Shown here: positions 17,111 to 25,324 of the stretch, one piece after another
Position numbering within the stretch: position 1 is the stretch's first letter
How the letters are laid out: the number at the start of each line of letters is the position of its first letter
Source: Paractinoplanes atraurantiacus
Lineage (GTDB): Bacteria; Actinomycetota; Actinomycetes; Mycobacteriales; Micromonosporaceae
Direction: 5' to 3'
DNA: 64,000 nt
Assembly (NCBI RefSeq): GCF_900215205.1
Contig: NZ_OBDY01000002.1
Span: forward strand, 329,867 to 393,866
The notes under the pieces: model-generated
What the model saw: the letters and a program-made list of their open reading frames with translations, nothing else
Database searches by the model: none
Told to the model about the DNA's origin: nothing
Made by a program: the position numbers and the translations under genes

Positions 17111-18772
17111 ATGAATCAGAACCACGATGAGCCGGTGTCGACGCCGTCCCGGCCGCTGCGCCGCCGAACCGTCCTGACGACGCTGGGAGCTCTGCCGGTC
17201 GTCGCGGTCGCCGGGTCGATCCTCACGGCCACCGAAGCCTCGGCTGCGGCGGCGAACGTCAACCCGTCCGCACCACGGCAGACGATCCGGGGCTTCGGCG
17301 CCATGTGCCACGCGGCCTGGATCGGCGACCTGACCGCGGCGCAGCGGGACACCGCGTTCGGCGCCGGCGACGGCCAGCTGGGGTTCTCGATACTGCGGAT
17401 TCCGGTGAACGAGAATCAGTCGGACTGGGGCCGTGATCTGGCCACGGCGCAACGTGCCGTAGCGCTCGGAGCGACCGTCTTCGCCTCGCCGTGGAATCCT
17501 CCCGCCGGCATGACCGAGACTTTCACCCGCGGGAGCCAGACCAACGCCAAACGACTGAAATACAGTTCGTACGCCGCCTACGCCCGGCATTTGAACGACT
17601 TCACCACCTACATGCGCAACAACGGGGTCGACCTGTACGCCATCTCGGTGCAGAACGAGCCCGACTATGCGGAGACATGGACGTGGTGGACGGCCGCCGA
17701 AATCGTTCAGTTCCTCCGGGCCAACGCCGGCTCGATCAGCACCCGGGTCATCGCACCCGAGTCCTTCCAGTACATCAAGTCGATGTCGGACCCGATCCTC
17801 AACGACGCCACGGCCCTCGCCAACGTCGACATCATCGGCGCGCACCTTTACGGCACGCCGTACTCCAACTTCTCCTACCCGCTGTTCCAGCAGAAGGGAG
17901 CGGGCAAGGAACTGTGGATGACGGAGGTCTACTACCCCAACAGCAGCGACTCGGCCGATTCCTGGCCCGGGGCGCTGGACGTGGGGGAGCACATGCACCA
18001 CGCCATGGTGGACGCCGGCTTCCAGGCGTACGTCTGGTGGTATCTGCGGCGCAGTTACGGCCCGATGCGCGAGGACGGCCGGATCAGCAAGCGGGGCGCC
18101 GTCATGGCGCAGTTCTCCCGTTTCGTACGGCCCGGCTACGTGCGGGTCGACGCGACCGCGAACCCGGCGACCAACGTCTTCGTGTCGGCGTACCGGGGCG
18201 GTGACACCGTCGCCATCGTCGCGGTCAACAAGAACAGCTCGGCCGTGAGCCAGCAGTTCACCTTGGCCGGGACCGCCGCGTCCGGAAGCGTCGCCGCCTG
18301 GCTGACCGACGCCGGCAACAACGTCGCCCGGCAGAGCGCGCTGAGCATGGCGAACGGCTCGGTCACCGTCACGCTGCCCGCCCGCAGCGTGATGACCCTG
18401 GTCACCAGCGTGACCGGCACGACCTCTCCTCCTCCGACGACTCCCTCCACCGGCGCCGGGCCGAGGGTCGCGTACACGATGAGCACCTGGAGTTCGGGTT
18501 TCACCGCGACGATCAGCATCACCAACACCGGCAGCTCGGCCATCAACGGCTGGACGCTGAGCTTCACCCTGCCCTCCGGGCAGTCCATCACCTCCGGCTG
18601 GAACGCCACCTACTCGCCCTCCAGCGGGCTGGTGAGCGCCCGCAACGTCGACTACAACGGCACGCTGGCTCCCGGCGCCAGCGTCGAGATCGGCTTCCAG
18701 GGCACCCACACCGGCAACACGGCCGAACCGGCCGCCTTCACCCTCAACGGCGTCGCCTGCACTGTGGTCTGA
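17111..18772 (+). CDS. Secreted GH30 (subfamily 8-like) glucuronoxylanase with CBM2
   Basis: The product is 553 aa. A twin-arginine-like signal (RRRTVLTTLGALPVVAVAG) is followed by a GH30 catalytic barrel. The acid/base is Glu 183 in QNEPDY and the nucleophile Glu 272 in MTEVYYP. The segment WWYLRRSYGPM carries the Arg that, in characterised XynC-type enzymes, recognises the methyl-glucuronate side chain. This points to glucuronoxylan endo-hydrolysis. A beta-sandwich typical of GH30 follows, then a Pro-Thr linker and a C-terminal CBM2. The CebR-type box upstream predicts induction by cello-oligosaccharides. It converges with the sensor kinase gene 18 bp downstream. Confidence 0.92.
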   Translation: MNQNHDEPVSTPSRPLRRRTVLTTLGALPVVAVAGSILTATEASAAAANVNPSAPRQTIRGFGAMCHAAWIGDLTAAQRDTAFGAGDGQLGFSILRIPVNENQSDWGRDLATAQRAVALGATVFASPWNPPAGMTETFTRGSQTNAKRLKYSSYAAYARHLNDFTTYMRNNGVDLYAISVQNEPDYAETWTWWTAAEIVQFLRANAGSISTRVIAPESFQYIKSMSDPILNDATALANVDIIGAHLYGTPYSNFSYPLFQQKGAGKELWMTEVYYPNSSDSADSWPGALDVGEHMHHAMVDAGFQAYVWWYLRRSYGPMREDGRISKRGAVMAQFSRFVRPGYVRVDATANPATNVFVSAYRGGDTVAIVAVNKNSSAVSQQFTLAGTAASGSVAAWLTDAGNNVARQSALSMANGSVTVTLPARSVMTLVTSVTGTTSPPPTTPSTGAGPRVAYTMSTWSSGFTATISITNTGSSAINGWTLSFTLPSGQSITSGWNATYSPSSGLVSARNVDYNGTLAPGASVEIGFQGTHTGNTAEPAAFTLNGVACTVV

Positions 18773-18790
18773 CCTGCTGCCCGCCGCTCG

Positions 18791-21172
18791 TTACTGAACC
18801 GCGGCCTGGTCGTGCAGAACGGCTCGAATGCGGTCGAGGAGCTCGTGGCTGGTGAACGGCTTCTCGATGATGAGGATGCCGTCCCGCAGGGTTCCGTTCT
18901 CGTTCAGTACGGGCTGGGCGTAGCCCGACATGAACAGCACCGGAGTACCGGGGCGGACAGTCTGCATTCGTTCGGCCACCTCGTTGCCGAGCATCTTGGG
19001 CATGATGACGTCGCTCAGCAGCAGGTCGATTCTCTCCGGATGGGTCTGGGCGATGTGGATCGCTTGTTCGCCGCTCGCCGCGGGCAGGACGGTATAGCCG
19101 GCTCGGGTGAGGATACGGTGTGCCACCTGTCGGAGGGCGTCCTCGTCCTCGACCAACAGGATGGTTCCGTGCGGGTCTGCACCGGCCTGGCCGGGGCTGG
19201 CCGGGATGTCGGCCACGTTGCCGGCGCCGGCCTCGGCGGTGGGCAGCAGGATGGTGACGCTGGTGCCGATGCCGGCCTCGGAGTAGAGGCTGACGTCGCC
19301 GCCGGCCGAGGTGACGATGCCGTAGATGGTGGCCAGGCCCAAGCCCGTACCGGAGCCCCGGGGCTTGGTGGTGTAGAAGGGCTCGAAGGCGTGTTCCATG
19401 ACTTCGGGCGTCATGCCGGTGCCGGTGTCGGAGACACGCAGACGCACGTACGTGCCCGCGGGGAGCCGGGTGGTGGTCGCGTCGTCGCCGTCGAGCTCGG
19501 CGTTGCTGGTGTCGATGGACAGCGTGCCGCCGCCGGGCATGGCGTCGCGGGCGTTGACGGCGAGGTTGACCAGCACCTGTTCGAGCTGGCTGGCGTCGGC
19601 GAAGACCGGCCGCAGCGAGGGTTCGAGCTGAGTGCTCAGCTGGATGTGCTCGCCGAGGCTGCGGCGCAGCATCTGCTCGACCTCGCCGATGATGTGGTTG
19701 AGGTCGAGCACCTCGGCCTGGGTGATGTCGCGCCGCCCGAAGGCCAGAAGCTGCTTGGTGAGGCGCGCGGCCCGTTCCGCGGCCCGGCTGATCTGGCCGA
19801 GGTCATCGCGGGCGGCCGTGATGTCGGCCCGCGTGACTTCATCGGCGGCGAGGCTGTCCTGGATCAGCTCGGAATAGTTGCTGATGACGGCGAGGATGTT
19901 GTTGAAGTCGTGCGCCACGCCGCCGGCGAGCTCGCCGAGGCTCTCCAGCCGGCGGGCGTGCTGGGTGCGACGTTCGGCGGCGTCGCGTTCGGCCTGGGCG
20001 ATAAGACGTTCGCGTTCGCCTTGCGCGATGAGCCGGTCGGTGACGTCGCGGATGGCGGCGGAGACGATCACGCCATGATCCGTCTCCAGGGCGGAGAGGC
20101 TGATCTCGGCCGGGAACTCGCTGCCGTCCTTGCGTTTGGCGGTCAAGGCGAGCCCGGCGCCCATCGGGCGGCGTTTCGGGTGGGCGAAGTAGCGGTCGCG
20201 GTGAGCCGGATGCAGGTCGCGGAACCGTTCGGGGACGAGAAGTTCGATCGGCTGACCGAGCAGTTCCTCACGCCGGTAGCCGAAGAGATGTTCGGCGTGT
20301 GCGTTGATCAGGGTGATCGTGCCGTCGGCGGTGACGCCGACGATGGCGTCCGGCGCGGCGTCGAGCAAGCTCATGAACATCGACTCGGCCCGCTCGGTAC
20401 GACTCGGGCTGCGCACGTCCGCCGTCGTCGCCATCACCGTGACGGGGCCGGACAGCAGATCGCCGAAAAGTTGAGTGGCCGCGTCGAGGCTGCGCAGATG
20501 CCGGGTGGCCCAGTTCCTTCGGTGGTGGGCCGCGACGGCCAGCACCGCGATCACCCGGCCGTCCGAGTCCCGTACCGGAAACCCGCAGTAGGCACTGATT
20601 CCACAGTCCCTCACAGGCGCCTTGTCGGCCAGGCGGGGGTCGGCGAGGACGTCGTCGACGATCAGCGGCAGCCCCGTTTCGACGACATCGGCGGCCAGCG
20701 AACCGGCCAGTGGCATCTCGTCGCCGGGTGCGAGCGCCTCCGTACCGAGGCAGCTGAGCACGGTACGCGTGGTGCTGGTGATCAGATAGGCGACCACTAT
20801 CGGCACTTCGGTGACCACGGCGACCACCTCGACGAGCCGGTCGAGCGCTGGTGCGCCGACGGCATTGTTTCGTGCCCGGACGTCCTGCTGTGCCCGGCTT
20901 TCCTTGCGCATGTGAACCCCGCCCACGCTGAAACGCCGTTTCAGAAGCAGGCTCGCACCTTCAGCGCCGCTGGTGTCGCCGATCAGCAGAATTGCCAGTT
21001 CGGCGAGGACGAATGTGGCGTCGGCGGGCACCGAGTCGTCGAACACGGCGTTCGGGCTGTGGTTGCCCGCCGCGGTCGCGGGATCGCCGGCGCCGGGCCA
21101 CGATCGCCGGCCGGTTGCCTGCTGATCGAGATAGGGAAGCGGCTGCTCATCGACGTCGGCCGGGGCCGGCAT
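18791..21172 (-). CDS. Hybrid sensor histidine kinase (GAF-PAS-HisKA-HATPase-REC)
   Basis: Up to 793 aa, soluble. In order there is an N-terminal stretch of about 85 residues with no recognised domain, a GAF-like domain (about 115-245), a PAS domain (about 260-390, LDAAPDAIVGVTADGTI), HisKA with phospho-acceptor His 421 in GGVAHDFNNIL, HATPase (NARDAMP, DTGTGM, GTGLGLATIYGIV) and a C-terminal receiver with Asp 721 in LLLSDVIMP. The HDFNN H-box is typical of FixL/NtrB-like kinases. The start is uncertain: an ATG at 20911 with GGCGGGG upstream would drop the first 87 residues. No cognate response regulator gene is adjacent. Confidence 0.9.
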   Translation of the reverse strand: MPAPADVDEQPLPYLDQQATGRRSWPGAGDPATAAGNHSPNAVFDDSVPADATFVLAELAILLIGDTSGAEGASLLLKRRFSVGGVHMRKESRAQQDVRARNNAVGAPALDRLVEVVAVVTEVPIVVAYLITSTTRTVLSCLGTEALAPGDEMPLAGSLAADVVETGLPLIVDDVLADPRLADKAPVRDCGISAYCGFPVRDSDGRVIAVLAVAAHHRRNWATRHLRSLDAATQLFGDLLSGPVTVMATTADVRSPSRTERAESMFMSLLDAAPDAIVGVTADGTITLINAHAEHLFGYRREELLGQPIELLVPERFRDLHPAHRDRYFAHPKRRPMGAGLALTAKRKDGSEFPAEISLSALETDHGVIVSAAIRDVTDRLIAQGERERLIAQAERDAAERRTQHARRLESLGELAGGVAHDFNNILAVISNYSELIQDSLAADEVTRADITAARDDLGQISRAAERAARLTKQLLAFGRRDITQAEVLDLNHIIGEVEQMLRRSLGEHIQLSTQLEPSLRPVFADASQLEQVLVNLAVNARDAMPGGGTLSIDTSNAELDGDDATTTRLPAGTYVRLRVSDTGTGMTPEVMEHAFEPFYTTKPRGSGTGLGLATIYGIVTSAGGDVSLYSEAGIGTSVTILLPTAEAGAGNVADIPASPGQAGADPHGTILLVEDEDALRQVAHRILTRAGYTVLPAASGEQAIHIAQTHPERIDLLLSDVIMPKMLGNEVAERMQTVRPGTPVLFMSGYAQPVLNENGTLRDGILIIEKPFTSHELLDRIRAVLHDQAAVQ

Positions 21173-21233
21173 TTTCGTTCATCGTTACCCTTCGATATAA
21201 CTGGATGCCAGCGATCGAACACGGGAGGCAAGG

Positions 21234-21983
21234 ATGCGACACAGGTTGAACGCCATGATCGGCGGGGCGGCCCTCGCTCTGACGATCGTGATGACCGGGG
21301 CGGCCGGCGCCTCGGCCGCCGGCCCACCGATCTCGGGCGGCGCGCTGCTCGCGGCCACGCCTGGGCCGACGGTGACGTGCCCGCCGGTGATACCGCTGAC
21401 CGGCACGGTGGCGGGCGCGACCACCACGAGCCTGACGATCAGCTACTCGATCTTCATGGGCCCGCCCTGCGGCTACGACCCGCCGGTCACCGTGACGCTC
21501 TTCGCCGGCTCCGAGGACGCCCGGCAGTGGCTGAACCCGGTGGCCGAGGCGGTGTCCGGGCCGGAGCGCAGCGGGAAGGTCACGATCGACGGGCTGGCGC
21601 CGGACACCGCGTACTGGTATCGGTTCAGCGCCAACGGCCAGCGCGATCCGTATTGGACCGGTTCCGGGCGGACCGCGGCGGCACAGGCCTGCGCCGCCAC
21701 CGTCGCGATTGACAGCGCCTGGGGTGAGGGCTTCGTGGCGCGGGTCACCGTGCGCAACCCCGGCGCCGAGACGCTCGGCACATGGAATGTGTCGTGGCGG
21801 TGGCCCGGTGACGAGCGGATCGTGTCGCTGTGGAACGGGGTGGCGGCGGACGGCGGTGACGGCGTCACGATCGGCAACGCCCCCTACAACGGCACGCTGG
21901 CCCCGGGGGCATCCACGACTTTCGGCATGCTCGTGGCGGCCACGACGCCACCCGGCAGCCTCGATTTGGCCTGTACGCGCTGA
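21234..21983 (+). CDS. Secreted CBM2-containing protein without catalytic domain
   Basis: The product is 249 aa. A Sec signal peptide (LNAMIGGAALALTIVMTGAAGASA) is followed by a beta-rich segment resembling fibronectin type III (TSLTISYSIF, GLAPDTAYWYRFSANG, residues 50-145) and a C-terminal CBM2-like module (residues 150-249, AIDSAWGEGFVARVTVRNPG, SLWNGV, NGTLAPGASTTFG). No catalytic domain is visible, so it may bind cellulose or xylan alone, as an anchoring or substrate-disrupting protein. GGGAGG lies six bases before the ATG. It is followed by a CebR-type box and another secreted protein, suggesting a shared role in plant-polymer use. Confidence 0.75.
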   Translation: MRHRLNAMIGGAALALTIVMTGAAGASAAGPPISGGALLAATPGPTVTCPPVIPLTGTVAGATTTSLTISYSIFMGPPCGYDPPVTVTLFAGSEDARQWLNPVAEAVSGPERSGKVTIDGLAPDTAYWYRFSANGQRDPYWTGSGRTAAAQACAATVAIDSAWGEGFVARVTVRNPGAETLGTWNVSWRWPGDERIVSLWNGVAADGGDGVTIGNAPYNGTLAPGASTTFGMLVAATTPPGSLDLACTR

Positions 21984-21993
21984 CCTGTGCCAC

Positions 21994-22007
21994 TGGGAGC
22001 GCTCCCA
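21994..22007. promoter_or_regulatory. CebR-type operator TGGGAGCGCTCCCA (second copy)
   Basis: Exact copy of the 14-bp palindrome found at 17067-17080, here 22 bp upstream of the secreted protein gene at 22030. It places that gene in the same predicted cellobiose-responsive regulon as the GH30 xylanase. Confidence 0.9.
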
Positions 22008-22029
22008 AAACCCGAGACAAAGGAGAACA

Positions 22030-22806
22030 ATGCGCAAGGCCATCATCGCTACTGCCACCGCCCTGATCCTCGGCGTGGTGGCGGGCAGCGTTCCGGCGGA
22101 CGCGGCCGGCCCCGCCCACCGCGGCGGCTGCACACGCGCGCTGCTGTTCTGCGAGGATTTCGAACGGCTGCCGCCTGGCGGTGCGAGCACGCTGGACTGG
22201 GGTGTCGACACACGCAACGGCACGCTGACCGTCGAGCGGGCCGGCCGGCACAATCAGGTGCTGCACCTCCACACCATCGACAACGGACGCGCGTTCCTGC
22301 GCGTCGACGACTTCGCCGCGCCGGGCAACCACTTCTACGGGCGGATGCGGCTGCGCGTCGACGCCTTCCCGACCGCACCGGACTGGGCGCACTTCACGCT
22401 CGTCGAGGCGACCGGCGCCGGCAGCACCGAGATCGTCAGGCCGATCGGCGGCCAGTACGCGCCTACCGTCCCCGGCGTCTTCTGGGGCGTAGGTGCCGAC
22501 GGCGGTCCGACCGGCGACTGGACGAACTGGCGGGAATCGGCACCGGTCGTGGAGGACGCCTGGCAGTGCTTCGAATGGACACTGGACCCGGCGGACAACC
22601 GCGTCGCCGTGTGGATCGACGGCCGGGCGCGCCCGGAGCTGACCGCCTCCACCACCGAGCACGGCGGCAACGACGTGCCGTTCATCCTCCCGGCCGTGGA
22701 CACCGTGAAAATCGGCTGGCAGCTCTACCAGAGCGGCACCACACCGGGGGAGTTCGACCTTTGGATGGACGACATCGCCCTGTCCACTAAGCGGCTCGGC
22801 TGCTGA
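22030..22806 (+). CDS. Secreted beta-sandwich protein, CebR-box controlled (Cip1- or polysaccharide-lyase-like)
   Basis: The product is 258 aa. A signal peptide (MRKAIIATATALILGVVAG) precedes a single domain with CEDFERLPPGG near its start and FDLWMDDIAL near its end, a layout of concanavalin-like jelly-roll proteins. It recalls the cellulose-induced protein Cip1 and its actinobacterial homologues, but I recognise it only by pattern and am not sure. Paired cysteines (CTRALLFCEDF and a late C-terminal Cys) suggest disulfides. The CebR-type box just upstream supports a role in cellulose or xylan breakdown. AAAGGAGA precedes the ATG, and a 10-bp stem hairpin follows the stop. Confidence 0.65.
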   Translation: MRKAIIATATALILGVVAGSVPADAAGPAHRGGCTRALLFCEDFERLPPGGASTLDWGVDTRNGTLTVERAGRHNQVLHLHTIDNGRAFLRVDDFAAPGNHFYGRMRLRVDAFPTAPDWAHFTLVEATGAGSTEIVRPIGGQYAPTVPGVFWGVGADGGPTGDWTNWRESAPVVEDAWQCFEWTLDPADNRVAVWIDGRARPELTASTTEHGGNDVPFILPAVDTVKIGWQLYQSGTTPGEFDLWMDDIALSTKRLGC

Positions 22807-22818
22807 CCGCGATTGTTT

Positions 22819-22851
22819 GAGGCGGCGCGCGGCGGTGGTCGGCGCCGCCTC
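22819..22851 (+). terminator. Hairpin terminator
   Basis: A perfect 10-bp stem (GAGGCGGCGC with GCGCCGCCTC) and a 13-nt loop, starting 12 bp after the preceding stop codon. Confidence 0.7.
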
Positions 22852-22910
22852 CCACATGTGCTCTGGGCCATAACCGTGACGTCTTGCGCGGCACCCCTCC
22901 GATCGGCATA

Positions 22911-22925
22911 GTTGGCACTGCCAAC
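22911..22925. promoter_or_regulatory. Palindromic operator GTTGGCACTGCCAAC
   Basis: A perfect 7-1-7 dyad, 26 bp upstream of the AhpD-like gene. It is a likely operator for the two-gene unit that follows. The divergent palindromes before the nearby MarR gene (24572-24604) share only the GGCAC/GTGCC halves with it, so the same regulator is possible but not certain. Confidence 0.6.
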
Positions 22926-22951
22926 AATGATCGCAAGGAAGAAGGACCGAC

Positions 22952-23500
22952 ATGCCTCGCATCGCCACCGTCGACCCCGCCACCGCCGAGGGTCAGGCCC
23001 GCACGCTGCTCGGCCGGGTCGAGAAGGCCCTCGGCGTCACCCCGAACATGATGCGGGCGATGGCCAACTCCCCGGCCGTTCTCGACGCGTACCTCCAGTT
23101 CTCCGGCGCGCTGTCCAAGGGCCGGCTGCCGGGCCGGGTGCAGGAGCAGATCGCGCTGGTCGCTGCCGTCGAGAACGAGTGCGGCTACTGCCTGGCCGCG
23201 CACACCGTGCTGGGCGCCCGGGCTGGTCTCTCCGAGGACGACCTGGTCGCCGGCCGCAGCGCGCAAGCCTCCGACCCGAAGGTCGAGGCGGCACTGACCT
23301 TCGCCAAGTCGATCATCGCCAGCAAGGGCTTCGTCACCGACGCCGACCTGGAGAAGGTTCGCGCGGCCGGCTACGACGACGGCGAGATCGGCGAGATCGT
23401 GGCCGCCGTCGCGCTCAACACGTTCACCAACTACTTCAACTCGGTCGGCCAGACCACCCTCGACTTCCCGGCCGTCGAAGGCGTCGCGCTGCGCGACTGA
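22952..23500 (+). CDS. Carboxymuconolactone decarboxylase / AhpD family protein
   Basis: The product is 182 aa, an alkylhydroperoxidase-type helical protein. The redox motif is complete: Glu 76, Cys 77-x2-Cys 80 and His 84 in ENECGYCLAAH. This is the pattern of peroxidatic AhpD proteins rather than of the true decarboxylase. It probably reduces organic peroxides or a thiol partner. It is followed 44 bp later by a DUF4331 gene and then a MarR regulator with a cysteine cluster, which together suggest an oxidative or electrophile response unit. Confidence 0.88.
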   Translation: MPRIATVDPATAEGQARTLLGRVEKALGVTPNMMRAMANSPAVLDAYLQFSGALSKGRLPGRVQEQIALVAAVENECGYCLAAHTVLGARAGLSEDDLVAGRSAQASDPKVEAALTFAKSIIASKGFVTDADLEKVRAAGYDDGEIGEIVAAVALNTFTNYFNSVGQTTLDFPAVEGVALRD

Positions 23501-23544
23501 CGCAAGCCCGCACCTTCCACCGCTGACCGATTGAGGAGACGACC

Positions 23545-24546
23545 ATGTCCCACCACCTCGATTCGCCGCTCGCCCGTCAGGATCCCCGCCTCAACATCAC
23601 CGACCAGTACGTGTTCGACGGCCCCGGCACGACGGTCCTGATCATGAACGTGCGCACCTCGCTGGCCGGCGACGCGACCCCTCTCGGCTTCCACGACGAG
23701 GGCCGCTACGAGTTCAAAATCGATTTCTTGAGTACGGGCACTGAGGCGCTCACCTTCCGCTTGGTCTTCGACGCCGAACAGAACTACCGCGTCTACCGGC
23801 TCACCGGAGCCGAAGCGGCCGACGACGCGGTCACCGGAGCCGAGATCGCCCAGGGCCGCAGCGGCGTGGCGACCTCCGGCGAGGGTGGCATCCGGGTCTG
23901 GGCCGGGCGCGCGGCCGAGCCGTTCTCCCTCGACCTGCGGCAGCTCGGCGCGATCGGCCAGATCGTGCAGCACGGGCAGCCGGCCGATCCGCGCCCGCCG
24001 GCCGACGTGGCCAGCACGTTCGACGGGGCAACGGTCTCGAGCATCGTCCTGGAGATTCCGCACTCCGACCCGGTGCTGTCGCCGGGGCGTGAGATCCGGG
24101 TCTGGAGCGTGGCCAAGCTCGCCACCGACGCCGGCGGCTGGCGGCAGATCAACCGGGCCGGCCTGCCGATGATCTGGCCGATCTTCCGCGACCACGACTC
24201 CGAGGTGTCCAGCCACGCCAACGAGACCCAGCCGGCCGAGGACCGGGACCGCTACGGCAAGGCAACCGAGGAGCTGATCCGCGAGACTGTGCGGCGGCTC
24301 GGCACCACCAGCCGGCCCGAGGCGTACGCGGCCACCGTGGTCCAGCGCCTTTTCCCGGACACCCTGCCGTACGTCGTCGGCACCGCGGCCGCCTTCTCGT
24401 TCGCCGGGTTCAACGGCCGCCGCCTCGGCGACAACGCCCCCGAGGTGATGTTCTCGCTGGTCACCAATTCCGCGATCAGCACCGGCCTGACGCCGGCCCG
24501 CACGTCGGACGAGTTCCCCTTCGTGATCCCGGCCGCGGCTCGCTGA
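23545..24546 (+). CDS. DUF4331 family protein
   Basis: The product is 333 aa. The opening MSHHLDSPLARQDPRLNITDQYVF is characteristic of DUF4331 (SHH..DSP...D...ITD.Y.F). The remainder alternates strands and loops (TVLIMNVRTS, YEFKIDF, YRVYRLTG, SIVLEIPH). No signal peptide is visible, although many relatives are secreted. The biochemical role of the family is not established to my knowledge. The gene is co-directional with the AhpD-like gene under one palindromic operator. Confidence 0.85.
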   Translation: MSHHLDSPLARQDPRLNITDQYVFDGPGTTVLIMNVRTSLAGDATPLGFHDEGRYEFKIDFLSTGTEALTFRLVFDAEQNYRVYRLTGAEAADDAVTGAEIAQGRSGVATSGEGGIRVWAGRAAEPFSLDLRQLGAIGQIVQHGQPADPRPPADVASTFDGATVSSIVLEIPHSDPVLSPGREIRVWSVAKLATDAGGWRQINRAGLPMIWPIFRDHDSEVSSHANETQPAEDRDRYGKATEELIRETVRRLGTTSRPEAYAATVVQRLFPDTLPYVVGTAAAFSFAGFNGRRLGDNAPEVMFSLVTNSAISTGLTPARTSDEFPFVIPAAAR

Positions 24547-24571
24547 GCCCGCCCGCCCGCCGGCCGCGCCA

Positions 24572-24604
24572 CGGCACCGGTGCCGCACCTGGCCACCGGT
24601 GCCG
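24572..24604. promoter_or_regulatory. Tandem palindromes before the MarR gene
   Basis: CGGCACCGGTGCCG (24572-24585) is a perfect 14-bp palindrome. A second, 12-of-14 match (GGCCACCGGTGCCG, 24591-24604) is centred 19 bp downstream. The pair lies 50-80 bp before the MarR start, a typical autoregulatory arrangement. Confidence 0.55.
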
Positions 24605-24653
24605 TTGCGCGGCAGTACGATGGCGGCCGTACGCAGGGAGAGGACCGTTTCGC

Positions 24654-25262
24654 ATGCCAGAGGTTCCGGGGCCACCCTCGACCAGCCAGCTGCTGACCGG
24701 TCTGGCCCGGCTCGGTCAGGCCGTGCGCATGGAGGCCTGGCGCAACGCCGGCCCGCACAACCTGTCGCCGTTGCAGGCCGACATCGTCACGCTGCTGCTC
24801 AACAAGCCCGGCCCGATCCGGCAGGGCGAGATCGTGACGGCGCTGGCCTCGACGCCGCCCACGGTCTCCGACGCGGTGAAGGTGCTGCGCAAGAAGGAAT
24901 TGCTCGAGGCCGCCCGCGATCCCGGCGATGCCCGCGCGATGCTGCTCGGTCTGAGCTCTTCAGGCCGTACGGAGGCTGACCGTCTCCGCAGCCAGTCGGA
25001 AAAGCTGACGGGCGCGCTGGCGGTGCTTTCGCACGACGACTTCGCCGCCATGCTCCGCGGCATCACCACGCTGATGCGCGAGCTTCAGGACCGGCAGGCG
25101 ATCCCGGTCTCACAGATGTGCCTGACGTGCCGCTTCTTCGTCCCACGAGCACACCCGGACCAGCCCGGCCGGCCGCACCACTGCAACTACGTCGACGCCC
25201 CGTTCGGCGACGCCGAGCTGCGGGTCACCTGCCCCGACCACGAGCCGCTCACCGACGCCTGA
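24654..25262 (+). CDS. MarR family regulator with C-terminal cysteine/histidine cluster
   Basis: The product is 202 aa, longer than the usual 140-170. Residues 1-145 are a MarR winged helix (LSPLQADIVTLLLNKPGPIRQGEIVTAL, STPPTVSDAVKVLRKKELL, and wing DPGDARAMLLGLSSSGR). The extra C-terminus carries MCLTCRFFVP, HHCNYVD and VTCPDHE: four cysteines and several histidines that could bind zinc or sense oxidation. The adjacent AhpD-like peroxidase gene makes thiol-based redox sensing an attractive inference. Similar tails occur in some actinobacterial MarR proteins, but I know of no proven mechanism. Confidence 0.85.
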   Translation: MPEVPGPPSTSQLLTGLARLGQAVRMEAWRNAGPHNLSPLQADIVTLLLNKPGPIRQGEIVTALASTPPTVSDAVKVLRKKELLEAARDPGDARAMLLGLSSSGRTEADRLRSQSEKLTGALAVLSHDDFAAMLRGITTLMRELQDRQAIPVSQMCLTCRFFVPRAHPDQPGRPHHCNYVDAPFGDAELRVTCPDHEPLTDA

Positions 25263-25324
25263 ACGCGATCACGCAGAACCGGCGCCGTTCGCCCATGTTC
25301 CGCCGGCTGCACGCAAACGCCTTC

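Noticed and set aside
18812..21712. 966-codon plus-strand frame opposite the hybrid kinase
   Set aside because: Antisense shadow. The minus strand contains the GAF, PAS, HisKA, HATPase and receiver motifs in order.
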